A stretch of DNA of 64,000 bases. It comes from Tetracentron sinense (taxonomy: Eukaryota > Streptophyta > Magnoliopsida > Trochodendrales > Trochodendraceae). Each line of letters begins with the position of its first letter. Position 1 is the first letter of the stretch. The notes under the pieces are model-generated. The model did not search any database. It was not told where the DNA came from and saw nothing but the letters and a program-made list of their open reading frames with translations. The stretch covers positions 15,452,826-15,516,825 of the forward strand of contig CM026559.1 of assembly GCA_015143295.1 (NCBI GenBank). Reading direction: 5' to 3'. The position numbers and the translations under genes are program-made. This document shows, piece after piece, positions 22,894 through 34,375 of this stretch.

Positions 22894-25800
22894 TGATGCT
22901 CAGATAATAGACCCTATAGGGGGGGTGTCGCGACCCGAGACCCACCCTAGGGGTTAGAGTGAATCTTGGACGACTAATCATGGCTTGCATGACTTACTTG
23001 ATGAACCAACCTGCAAAACCCACAGAGCATATACAATAGAGGATAAAAATAGCAGAAACATACTCTAACATGGTACAGCGAAAGTCTACCAAACCTCTAT
23101 ATACATACATACGTAAATCCAAGTTTATACAAAAAGGCAACCAAAAGAAAGTACGGACATGCCCGCCAAAATACATGGATATATCTCTCATCTCATCCAC
23201 AGCTACATCACTCAGAATCTACTACCATCTAATAGTAACCCTCGACCAGAGGTTCCTCTAAAGGTTCCTCAACGTACTCGTCCTCCACCCAAGGGCTCGG
23301 AGCACAGACATCAAAAGGAGCAGCTGCTCCGCTATCACCTATCGACATAAGAAGTACGGCTGAGCATGGAATACTCAGCTGGTACCAAATACTAACCAAT
23401 AGTCATAGCATAAAAATGGCAATACATAAATCAGGAGCAATTCATATATATTAAACGGGAACAATTCATTTCATATAAGGAAGTAAAGCAATTTATAATC
23501 ATGCTTGCATTTCGTAAAAAGCTGATAAAACCCTTGAAAACACCGTGCACTTGACTTGACTTAAAGTACCATTTTCGTGCTTGAAAACTAGTCTTGTCTA
23601 TCTTGCTTGATTCTTGTATATCGTGTCATGTCATGCATGTCATGCGTGCTTGCTTGTGATCATGTAACTTGTGAGATACACTTGTAAGATGTACTTGTGA
23701 GATGCGCTTGTGAGATGCCTTGAGAGGGAAGGGAGACTCTTCTTTATGCAATGCACTTGAGAGGGAAGGGAGACCCTTCTTTATGATAAGTATGTATGTA
23801 CTTGCGAGGGAAGGGAGGCCCTTCTTTATGCTATGCACTTGTGAGTGAGGGGAGACCCCTCGTGGAATGTTTGTTTTTGTTTCCTTGTGAAAAGCGAGGT
23901 AAAACATATCGTAGGATACTAACCACCCCTAATCATATTCTTAAAAACCTCGGTAAATCATGTCATGCATGCCGTGCTCGTGGGTTCGTGTGCATACTTG
24001 CATTTGAATTTAAACATGACATTTGGGGAATTCCACAATGTATAGCATATAACAATTTTTTAAACAAAGAAACATTCATAATATTTTAGGGAAAACAAGA
24101 ACTCATGCTAGCATAATCCCTAACAAGTTACATAAGTAATTTAGCATGCATTTTCTTGATTTATACTCATTTCATTCACCTTGGCATTCCATCAAACATG
24201 ACATGTTCATTATTTGTTAACCCTACAATATGCTTTTCTAGGTGGGTTATAATTCCATCATACATGTTTGTTCATTATGGATACAATGCCCTCCCCATTT
24301 CAATTATCACAACACAACCATTGGTATCCAATCACCCATTCCATCTCCATTCATAACATCCACACATCCCAACTCCTAGCACAAGTATAGATGAAGGAAA
24401 ACAAAGAAACATGGAGGAAAAGAGGAACTATGACTAGGAGGGTAGCAAGAAGTACCGACCTTGACAAATGAGGGAAAGAAATCTCCTCCAAAACGTGCGT
24501 GTAGCTGTTGCCCTAGCTTGAGGAGAGTGCTCCACGAGTGCTTGAACCGGAATCTTGAAGCAATCCAAGCTTGAGGTGATTGTGGGTCTTGAAACCCCTT
24601 TGATTTCTCCCCAAAAGCAAACCCTAGGTTAGGAAAACCCTCTCCTCTTCTCTCTTCCTCTCTAATATCTTCTAAGTGTGGTAAATGAGCCCTAAGGCTC
24701 GGGCAAACCTTAAGAGGAAAGTGTGAAATGCCCAAAAGACGAAAACACCCTTAATGAAATTTTTGCAAAACACGAAGACCGAGCGATCGGTGGTTATGAC
24801 CGATCGATCGGTTGCCTACCGAGCGATCGGTGTGTTGATCGAGCACTCGACGAAAAATCAACTCTCTGGAAAATTTCCCCATACAAAAATCCTGACCAGT
24901 CGATCGCTGCCGATCGATCGGTTTTGGACCGATCGATCGCTCCATGGACCGAGCAATCGGTGCTCAGCAGGTCCAAACTATTTTGGCCATATCTTTTGAC
25001 TCGCTTGTCGGATTTCGACGATTCAACTTGCATTGGGTTCGTACTTCGAAAAGGAATATTTCTGACATTTCAGAAATTTTAATTTCTTTCTTATTTATTA
25101 ATTGTACTACTTTAATGGCAAATTGGCTACGAAAGTGCCATGCATAAAACATGAAAAAGTCCACGGCTCTACAGGGGGGTGAATAGGGTTTATGACACTT
25201 TAAAATTTTGTTCTAAGTGATTTTGCAGAAATAGAAATTTATCATAGCAATTACCAAATAAAAATCAGAGGTAAAAAGATAGAGAGAGAGGTAAAGATAC
25301 TAGACACCAGATATGTTATCGGGGTTCAGCAACTTGCCTACATCCCCACCTTTAAGCTTTCCTGCTTCAAGGATTTTCACATGATTCACTACTTGTACTC
25401 TTCTTTTCTGGCAAAGAGCAAGCCTTACAATCCTTTTCCAAGCTTAGGAAGAACTTATTGCAATCCTTTTGACAGGCTAAGGAATAACTTCTTCAAGAGA
25501 GACTCTCTTGGATACAAGAAGACACTCTTCTCAACAGGGTACAAGAATCCCTGATTCTTGACTTTCACTAGAAACATTAATTTGGTGAATTTGAAATCTG
25601 AATTGAAAGCTCCTAACTGAGCTAGATAAGAATGGAAATCAATGCTAACAATCTCTTAAGACTGATTGGAATTGAATGCTCAAGGAGTTAGGGATTGAGT
25701 TTTAAGATTTTCAATGCAAAAACAGAGCATTGATTGCTGTAAGTTTGTGAGTGATGATTGAGCAATAAAACAGTGTTGGAATCCTTAATATCATTTATAA

Positions 25801-26522
25801 ATATCCTCTACATATAGATGAGCAATCAATATGGTCGTTGGGGGTGCATTTAATGCGAGCTAACCATTATAAGATTTTCCCGTAGGCACTCGTCAACGAG
25901 TTAGTGAAAATCCCGTATGAGTCGTCGATGAGTTGAGGTAGTAAGCAATTTGGAATTTACGGTCCCTCACTCATTGCCGATTCCCTTGCACTCGTTGACA
26001 AGTTAACTGAAAATTTTTCAGTTAACTCATCTTGGTGAGACTAATTAGATGGGAAACATGCTAGGACCCTTAGACATTCAAATTAACATTATTTTAATCA
26101 TTTTTAGGGCCTTAGATTGATGTTCAAATTATACTAGGTCTCCTAGGGTCTATCTAGGTAATCTTTGAGCAATTCATTCCAATGTCTTGAGGACCTTACA
26201 AGGTCCTAAGACATCTAAACTAGTCTTCATTTAGAGACTCTCTTGTTGTGGAGCTTGTAGAGCTTCAAAATGGCCTGGCTTTATGTATTAACTTGATTCC
26301 TTGAAACTTTTCTCCAGAATTGACTAGTGCTTGGACTTTCTTTGATGACCTTGATTTGATTTAAGCTCTTCAATTCTTCATATTTTGATGTTTGATCTTG
26401 ATGGACTTCTTCTCTGAAATTTCACATACTCAATGGAAATATTAGTACATCAAGAGTCATTTTATTATTGTGCTATCATTGAAACAATTTAGGGTACTTA
26501 GAGTTGTAACCTTGAGGCTAAC
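22894..26522 (-). repeat. 5' LTR of copia G, split by solo LTR-I
   Basis: Excluding the insertion this LTR is about 1.38 kb. Its inner end (22894) abuts the primer site and its outer end reads TGTTAGCCTCAAGG on the minus strand at 26522. A TATA box (TTTATAAAT) lies at 25794-25802. Upstream in element direction are ACTCGTCAACGAGT (25888-25901), a related copy near 25918, ACTCGTTGACAAGTT (25990-26004) and an inverted repeat with 13-bp arms (26001-26027). It inserted into the 3' LTR of Ty3-J. Confidence 0.75.
22926..25173 (-). repeat. Solo Ty3 LTR-I with GGGGG flanks
   Basis: A 2,248-bp LTR of the Ty3-A family (TGTCGCGACCC to GGCTCTACA as read on +) is flanked by GGGGG on both sides, within the G run of copia G's LTR. 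The duplication cannot be placed exactly in a G run, but the host LTR reads on cleanly after it. It holds the palindrome cassette (24778-24961), hairpin repeats (about 23727-23860) and the conserved hairpin (23359-23379). Confidence 0.92.
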
Positions 26523-26944
26523 AATTCACTTTACTTTTCTCAAACCAAGGACACATGGAAGGCCTTAGGCCTTAACGAGAACGGTGCCAAGCACTATTCC
26601 CTACACTATTCATTGCACAGTGAACTCGGATTCTGGTGGTTCTACATCCTCCCCCTTATAAGAATTTCATCCTCAAAATTAGGACGATACTAAATCATGC
26701 GGGGACACTTTTCCCCATATTTTACCTTGAACTCTGTCACCCAGTTATACTAAAAGACATATTAATCCTTCATCAAGCAACGCAAGACTAGGCACTTGCT
26801 TGTTGGCAAAGCACTTAGATTTTTCATATTACTGAACACCTACGAAAAGCAAGAAAACTTTCATAACTTAATATAGTGTGTTTATACACATAGGCAAAAT
26901 ACTGAAACATAACATTACATCATTCTTTTCAAAAAAAAATTTCA

Positions 26945-27889
26945 ATCTATTGGCATTCACGTAACATCATTAGGTGCCTGAGCACCTTGCTCTGATATAG
27001 CAAAGGCTTGGCCCTTGGTAGCTTGACGTGGCGGCTGTATGGGTTGCTGGGGTCTTGAAGCCTGAAAAGACTCCTGTTGCGTGGGTAGTCGACTTGGGAG
27101 TCTAGTTCCCCGGGTTTGAGCATGTGGCCGATAGCTTGAACAATCTCTAATCTAGTGCCTCGTGTCACTGCAATGGTAAAATGCTCCTGTAAGAGCTCGG
27201 CAATCCCCAGTCAAGTGCTTCCCCCTACAGTAACTTTAGAACTTGAACGTAGATGCAGAAGGTATTGGTTACACCTGTCAGTTGACTTGTATAGTAGTAG
27301 GGCTAGGAACTTGTGTTGCAATAGGATGGCTCTGCACCTGGGTAGGTCCAGGAGCTAGATACGAGGAAGTCCTGGCTAAGCCACTGAACTGACCTCTATG
27401 CATGACTCTCCCGAAACCGCCCTCTCTACTCCTAAGAAACTCCTTTGAGTTCTTCTCGGCGATCTTCGCCTTCCCCACAATCTCCTTCCAAGACTCCACC
27501 TGGAGTATAGAGACTCGATCCTTGATAAAGGCTTTTAGCTCATTCTCAAACTTCCTAACTCGCATTTCCTCCGTCATGATAAGGTGTGGTGCGAATTGTG
27601 ACAACTCAACAAACTTGGCCTCATACTTGGCCACACTCATCTCCCCTTGTACCAGAGACATGAATTCCATCTCTTTCTACTGTTGGACAATCTTGGAAAA
27701 ATACTACCCATAGAAGGCATCAAGGAATTCTTCCCAAGACCATGGTTCTCCTGTCTTGGCAGTGTCTCTATGCCTTAGTACCGCTCTTCACCAATGATCG
27801 GCTTCGCCTTTCATCATGAAGGAATCCTAGTCTACTCTCTGCTCATCTGTGCAACGAAGAGCATGGAAGATCTTCTCGAGTTGTATAAT
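26945..27889 (-). pseudogene. Ty3-J gag, distal part
   Basis: It contains the Ty3 gag core (EFMSLVQGEMSVAKYEAKFVEL, SQFAPHLIMTEEMRVRKFEN, VSILQVESWKEIVGKAKIAE), then a proline- and glutamine-rich tail with remains of a zinc knuckle near 27170-27260. The core matches gag in Ty3-N, R and T. It is the continuation of gag 40869-41157 beyond LTR-K. The gene is a fossil with several breaks. Confidence 0.85.
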
Positions 27890-28641
27890 CCATGTGTTGC
27901 GACCCAAAATACCCCCTAGGAGTTAGGGAAACTTTGACTCGTGACCGCCGTACCATACCTCCAATATGATACATAAGGCACGCATAAAAACCTGTCAGAG
28001 TACACAGACATGCATAGCGGAAACAATTTACAATGCATAGCAGAAGCAAAACACAACTAACATACTCCTATTACTTGGTCCAAGTTTGAACCAACAAAAT
28101 ACAACTGTATGTATAAGAATCCAAAATGGTGGAGTGGACAAGTCCCACTCTCACTTAACAAAACATTGTGTCTTTCTAAGTTGATCAATAGAAGTCGAAA
28201 TCATGATGCCTATCTAATGAGCCATCATCGTGATAGTGATCCATGGAATGCTCTGGGTCGAAGTACTCTTCCTCTACCCAAGGCTCCGTACCACATAAGT
28301 CGAATGGAACCCGAGCACCTGCCGATGATAACAAATATCGGTTGAGCGTGGAATACAAAGCGTATACAAACTACTAACAATAAAGCAATAATAGCATAGA
28401 GCATACGAATCATGGAGAATGAAATCCTTAAAATATGTCAAGCGTGGAAACCGTAAAAATAACACATATGATAAAATCCGAAACCAAAACCATGTGAGTC
28501 ATGTGATAATCATAGCCTTGTGAGTTCTTAGAGTTCATTAGAGTCGTTTATGATCCTTTTGAGACATAGAGCAATACCATAGAGCCAATATCATAGAGAT
28601 CTTAGAGCATTTCATTTATGATCCTTTTGAGCTTGTGAGAT

Positions 28642-29843
28642 TGAAATTTATCCAGATCAATGATCTCTAAGACCTAGAGGGGGGGGTGAATTGGTCTATC
28701 TAATAATTTCTAACCAATTTTAATTTTTCAATTAATATGTTTAGAAATCAATGAACAATTCACTCAGACAATCCACACAAATCAAACACAGAAGATTTTT
28801 ACGTGGAAAACCCTAACGGGAAAAAACCACGGGACCTCGTCCAGCAATAAACTTCACTATGAAAAGATTTTAAGTACAAGACAAGACCCTACCAAAACAG
28901 AAACGACGTTCCTAGGTATACTCTTACTCTTGATTTCCACGAACCAGCAGGTTCGATCTCCGCCGTAGCAGCTTTGGTTCCACACCGACCAAATCTTCTC
29001 AAGCTACTTCAAAACCACGATCACACACGATCGATCTCCTTCCACGAAGGCTCCGGATCAAACACCGGACACACACACAAGGTGTAGGGTTGTGAATCAA
29101 TTTTGGAAGTTTCAAACCCTAGAGGGATCTCATATAGATCTGAGATCACACAATGCAAGATCAAAGGTTTAGATCTATTCTTGCATTCTCTAGGATCAAA
29201 GAAAGAGGAGGGATCAACAAAGATCTAATAAGAATAATAGGAAAAACCCTAGAGGAGTTTCTCAGACCTCTACTCTTTCAAAAATAAACAAAGATACGAA
29301 TTAGGTCTCCAAAAAGTTGTTTATATAGGGTTTAAAAAAGGAATCCAGAAAAATAAAAATTCTTTTTACGGGGACCGATCGATCGGTGCACATTACCGAT
29401 CGCTCGGTCCAAAACGGATCGATCGGTGCTCATAACCGATCGAGCGGTTGAAAATCATCTCTCTGGAAAAATACCCCATACAAATTATTTGTCCAGTCGA
29501 TAGCCACCGATCGATCGGTCTCAACACCGAGCGATTGGTTGAGACAGAATTTGTTTCAAACCATACTTCATTTTAAGTTTACTTGATTCAACTAAGATCA
29601 AACAACTTTATTAGGTTTAAACCTATCCTCCTAGGTATGTTTAGAGTTATCTAAGTCAAATCCAACCTAGGTAGGGGTCTCTAAGTCCATTACCTTTCTA
29701 GATCCAGAGTAGGAGCTTTTTCTTCACTTTCTTCAATCTTCTTTATGCTTTAGCTCTTCTCTTCTGACAAGTTGAACCCGACTCGACTCACATGACCTAT
29801 CTAATGATCATGGAATTTGCCAACACCTACTTAGGGATTTACA
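28642..29843 (-). repeat. 3' LTR of element L
   Basis: TGAAATTTATCC to GGGATTTACA as read on +. The TATA box (CTATATAAA on minus) is at 29320-29328. The palindrome cassette at 29374-29540 lies 46-212 bp upstream of it. The polypurine tract AAAGGGGGAGAT (minus, 29844-29855) abuts it. Confidence 0.95.
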
Positions 29844-30434
29844 ATCTCCCCCTTTGGCAATTCCGGGACAAAACAAGACTAACTCATATACTAGGTTCAA
29901 ATTTTCCCAAATGATTCAAAAATGGAAAATTGACCTTTACATGACTCAAAAATAATTACATGACATTTGACATTTTAACTTGTCATGATTCACCAAACTT
30001 AGAACCTGTTTGCCTGCACATGCTAAATCAAAAACCTGTGAAGCATGGGAAATAAAATATGGAAAGAAATAAAACATGTATAACATCCACAATTCCACAA
30101 TACTATATCCATAACAGGTTAATCATGTTTCCATAACATCATCCACAAAATCATATCCATCCCCCTTTTTGGCTCGAAATGCCAAAGGTGGACTATTAAC
30201 AATAAAATTAACGCATAAACACAAATGAGATGAGATATAAGAGAATGAGTATAAATCATCAAACCATCCAAATGCATACATCTATGACCAAGTCAATAAC
30301 ATCCAAAATGTTTGTACTAAGTACAACCAAGTCAAAATACATCTAAATGTCAAACTAATACTAGGACTAAGATAAACTCCAAAATATACACATGAACCAA
30401 AAGGAGTTTCTATCCTAGTACATCAATCTAACTA

Positions 30435-31544
30435 TCACTCCTGCTCATCATCAGAAGTGAGCTGGGACTCATAATAAGTTCGAAAGTCACGAACATCTCT
30501 CTGTACGCCCAGCACTGCTGCATCCAGTGATCCAAGTCTGCCACGGATCTCTGTGGTGAGCTCTTGGTGAGATGAAATATGCGTTGAGAGATCCATCTGC
30601 ATCTCTCTCATCATTCTGGCTAGATCATCAATCGTGGCCGGAGGTGCATGAGAGGATCCTGTACCAAAATCAGCTTCCTCCTCAATATCTCGAACTGAAG
30701 CATGAGAGAAACTCTGAGCGATGGTCTTTTTGTTGATTGGACCTTTCGGAGTACGGGTAGGAACTCCAGGAGGAGCAATAATTTCTTGAGAACCAAGGAG
30801 TTTAGTAATCAGGGATCCAAAGGGAAGAGCTCCAACCACAGTTTGAGTTTGATGGGCTTGAATCATCAAATCAATTATGTGGGCTGCAAGGTCAATATCA
30901 TGTCCACAAAGGAGACTGAATAAAAATCGAGCTCTATCTTCCCTAAGGTCTGCAGTATGAACTTTTGGGTGGATATTTGCACTCAGTATGATACCAAGTC
31001 TGGCATCCCTAGTGAGTTTTGTGACTTCAATTAAGGAACCAACCCAAAATGTAGGAGCACCACAAAGAAATGTGACTACATTGTTCATAGATTCTTTATC
31101 CTCATCTTTCTTGTATTTATAAGGATAATAGGCATTTGGAACTCGAGGACAACCAAGAAATTTTGCAATGACATTTGGATTTATCAAAACTGATTGTTCT
31201 AAAGATCGAGATTTAAAAGACCAGGTTTTGAAATTTATTTCAGAGAAATTTGAGTAAAATTCCTGGACTAACTGAATAGGAGCAGGACCGGATAAATTGA
31301 GAAGACCTTCCCAGTGACGATCAGTAATGATTTTAGAAAGGTAGTAATCACCAAAATCTGAAATTCTAATGCTCCTTTCAACCATTATACCCTTTTTACT
31401 AAAATACTCACTATATAGTTGAGCAGCATTAGGGCTAATGAAAGGACCCAATAGAACAGTGGAAGATGAACTGGCTTTTCCCTTTTGTTTCCGGGTTTTA
31501 TCTGTCAAAGCCTTTTGGCGATTTTCAGTAGTAGAATCTACCAT
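30435..31544 (-). CDS. Extra ORF downstream of pol in element L
   Basis: A 369-codon frame lies between RNase H and the 3' LTR, where SIRE-type elements carry an optional third ORF. It has no signal peptide and no clear membrane segment, so it does not look like an envelope protein. Residues ~30-230 (PNAAQLYSEYFSKKGIMVER, LIEVTKLTRDARLGIILSAN, HTADLREDRARFLFSLLCGH, DIDLAAHIIDLMIQAHQ) recall the family called putative plant transposon protein, from memory. The C-terminal ~90 residues are acidic and coiled-coil-like (DDLARMMREMQMDLSTHISS). The true start may lie upstream. Function is unknown. Confidence 0.7.
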   Translation of the reverse strand: MVDSTTENRQKALTDKTRKQKGKASSSSTVLLGPFISPNAAQLYSEYFSKKGIMVERSIRISDFGDYYLSKIITDRHWEGLLNLSGPAPIQLVQEFYSNFSEINFKTWSFKSRSLEQSVLINPNVIAKFLGCPRVPNAYYPYKYKKDEDKESMNNVVTFLCGAPTFWVGSLIEVTKLTRDARLGIILSANIHPKVHTADLREDRARFLFSLLCGHDIDLAAHIIDLMIQAHQTQTVVGALPFGSLITKLLGSQEIIAPPGVPTRTPKGPINKKTIAQSFSHASVRDIEEEADFGTGSSHAPPATIDDLARMMREMQMDLSTHISSHQELTTEIRGRLGSLDAAVLGVQRDVRDFRTYYESQLTSDDEQE

Positions 31545-31934
31545 TCTACGAATTGGTCGATCCCCTATTTAAATCCCATGACCTATAGGAGTGAAGGAAA
31601 AGGGCTCTTGGATTTGCTCATCTTCAGGAGGGTCCTCTTGGTTGTTGAGGACCAACTTTCGGCGTTTGGGAACGCCAGACATGAGATAGGCTAGAAGGAT
31701 TAAGGACAAAATGAAAGCCATGGATGAACAATGATGCCCTAGATGAGAAATTCAACCTATACGCAAGAAAACGTACAAGGCTTACCTTTTTGATGCTTGG
31801 GAAACTCTTAGAGGTGAATGGAATGACCGTAGGAAGGATTTGGAGGAGAGGAAACCGAGAGATCGCTTTGGAGTTCGGAGAAGAAGTGAACAAAAAAAAT
31901 AGAAATGAGGGTTTTATAACTCTGTTCACGAAAG

Positions 31935-31969
31935 ACCGATCGATCGGTCTTTAACACCGAGCGATCGGT
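31935..31969 (-). promoter_or_regulatory. Palindrome pair upstream of the extra ORF
   Basis: ACCGATCGATCGGT (31935-31948) and ACCGAGCGATCGGT (31956-31969) sit about 390 bp upstream of the extra ORF in element L. They are the units of the LTR promoter cassette but lie outside any LTR. Confidence 0.7.
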
Positions 31970-33172
31970 GGTCTGAAAAATTTTCAAAAATTTTACTTTT
32001 ACAACCATTTATCCCCCTCAACCAATGGTACAATAAAAACTCATTTTCACCTCAAAATAACCAATTCACCAAAAAATTTGCAATAATTGATTTCATTAAA
32101 ATCATAAAGAATAATCACCCAAGAATTTATATATCAAGTATAGTCATAAATAAGGATTATGTAAACAATAATTGATTTTCAAAGGTGATTAATTTTGGTA
32201 TTTGCATCAAATTCACAATCAGAGTCAAGAAACAATTAGAAGTAATGTTAGTGTGAAATCAAAATTCATTACCTGACTCTTTGAATTGGTTTCCTTCCTT
32301 AAGCTAGATTTTGACATTATAGCTCAAATGGGACTCTAAAATTTTCAAAAACTAGTTTTAAAACCAATAAACATCCATACTTATATGATGAGCAATTTTT
32401 ACTCCATATTTGACTAACAAATTTATTTCATTTCTTTTTCAGTCAAATTGTACTCATTGTGAAAATTCTTTTTGGAGTACACATATATAGTTTTTAGCAC
32501 ATTGGTGACTTTCACACAAGTGAGAAGGTAGCTCTTTCTAATGACAGTGGGGGCTTTCACACTAGCAATCCATATAGATACCTACTGTTTGTCTAGGTAG
32601 CCATTACTCACTGTTTGCATTCACTAGTAGCTATCACACAAACTCACAGGTAGTCCTCTCCATGTCAATAATTTTTATAACTAGGGGGCTCACCTTATGG
32701 AATTTTTTATTACATTGGTTATACTAGATTTGATTAATCTAGGGAACCATATGATATAATATCAGAACCTTTAAATAGGAACTAATACCATCTAAAGAAT
32801 TAGTCAGAGTGCATGTGCAACATATAACATCTTTGTTTACTCAACTCTAACTGAGATTAGTTAGCATGACCAAATTCAATCACAAGATCAAACCAACAGT
32901 TGACCTATCCTAATTTATTCAATCCTATGAAATATTTATCCTTGCATTATATGTTCAAATATGATTTCAAGGAAATAACTTTAAGCAAACTTATAGGAAA
33001 GAAGGTCATACAAACACATTATTATTATTATTATTATTATTTTTTTTTACAATATTTTTCAATTTTTTGAATGTTTTTGGATTTTTATTAATTAAAGGAA
33101 ACAACAAAAAAAAAAAGCTCTATGACATAAATAGAACATGAAGAACACATAGGCTATGAAACAAGTACATCT
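31970..33172 (-). other. Non-coding spacer of element L
   Basis: It lies between RNase H and the extra ORF region. It is AT-rich and has an (ATT)n run with a T tract at about 33020-33055, plus repeated phrases around GGTAG(C/T)C...TTTCACAC near 32510-32660. No gene is seen. Confidence 0.6.
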
Positions 33173-33823
33173 TTACTCAACTCCGCACAAACCTATGGAT
33201 TTCCTAAGGAGTTCAAACCTAAGGGAATCTAAGGGTTTTGTAAGAATGTCCGCAAATTGATTCTCTATTTGGACATACTCTATAGACACAATCTTTTGCT
33301 CAATAAGATCACGGATGAAGTGATGTCTAATGTCTATGTGTTTTGTGCGAGAATGTTGAACGGGATTTTTGGAAATATTGATAGCACTTGAATTATCACA
33401 ATACACAGTCATAGTGCTTTGTTCAATCCCGTAATCTTTCAACATTTGCTTCATCCACAGAAGTTGAGTGCAACAACTGCCAGCTGCTATGTACTCAGCT
33501 TCTGCAGTGGACAATGAAATTGAATTATGCTTTTTGCTGAGCCAAGCAACTAAGCAGTTTCCAATATAGAAACATCCTCCAGAGGTGCTCTTCCTATCAT
33601 CAGCATTTCCGGCCCAATCGGCATCGGAATATCCAACTATCGTGGCATTTGTATCAAAAGAATACAAGAGGCCAAATGATAGAGTTCCACTCACATATCG
33701 AATGATACGCTTAACTGCAAGCAAGTGAGACTCTTTTGGGCTCGCTTGATAGCGGGCACATGCACCAACACTAAAGGCTATGTCAGGTCTAGTAGCAGTT
33801 AGGTAGAGTAAACTACCAATCAT
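33173..33823 (-). pseudogene. Element L RNase H
   Basis: The 216-codon frame begins with the end of the RT region (IGSLLYLTATRPDIAFSVGACARYQ). The copia RNase H follows: YSDADWAGNADDRKSTSGGCFYIGNCLVAWLSKKHNSISLSTAEAEYIAAGSC, then MTVYCDNSSAINISKNP and HIDIRHHFIRD. Acidic catalytic positions are visible in SDADW, AEAEY and YCDN. RNase H removes the RNA template during reverse transcription. Confidence 0.93.
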
Positions 33824-33856
33824 GCTTCTATAAGAAGTTTGATCAACATCTTTGCC

Positions 33857-34375
33857 TTAAGCATCTTTACTAAGTTTTGTAGTAGAACTCATAGGAGTCC
33901 TTACATGCTTAGCAGAGCTCATGCCAAATTTCTTCACTAGATTTTTAGCATATTTGATCTGAGATACTGAGATCCCAGAATCCAATTGCTTGATCTGAAG
34001 ACCAAGGAAGAAACTTAGCTCACCAACCATGCTCATTTCAAATTCATTTTTCATTTGTTCAGCAAATGAAAGAGCATGTAAGTCTAATGTGGAACCAAAC
34101 ACTATGTCATCAACATATATCTGGGTGATGACAATATCACCTTTCACATTCTTTATGAAAAGGGTTCTGTCTACTCTCCCTCTTGAAAATCCGTTTTCCA
34201 AGAGATAAGTAGTCAGCCTCTCATACCAAGCTCTTGGAGCTTGCTTTAAACCATAGAGAGCCCTTTTTAGCCGATAGACTTGATCAAGGTGATGTGCATC
34301 TTCAAACCCTTTTGGTTGTTCCACATAGACTTCCTCCTGTAGAATGCCATTCAGAAATGCACTCTTAACATCCAT
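33857..34375 (-). pseudogene. Element L reverse transcriptase, catalytic part
   Basis: It contains the copia RT sequence [41 protein letters not shown] and the catalytic [10 protein letters not shown], then [15 protein letters not shown]. It copies the element RNA into DNA. The frame is one segment of a larger pol gene. Confidence 0.93.

Noticed and set aside
28676-28700. GAGGGGGGGGTGAAT runs in copia LTRs as a polypurine tract
   Set aside because: They lie inside the LTR near its inner end; the true tract (AAAGGGGGAGAT, minus) abuts the LTR at 29844.
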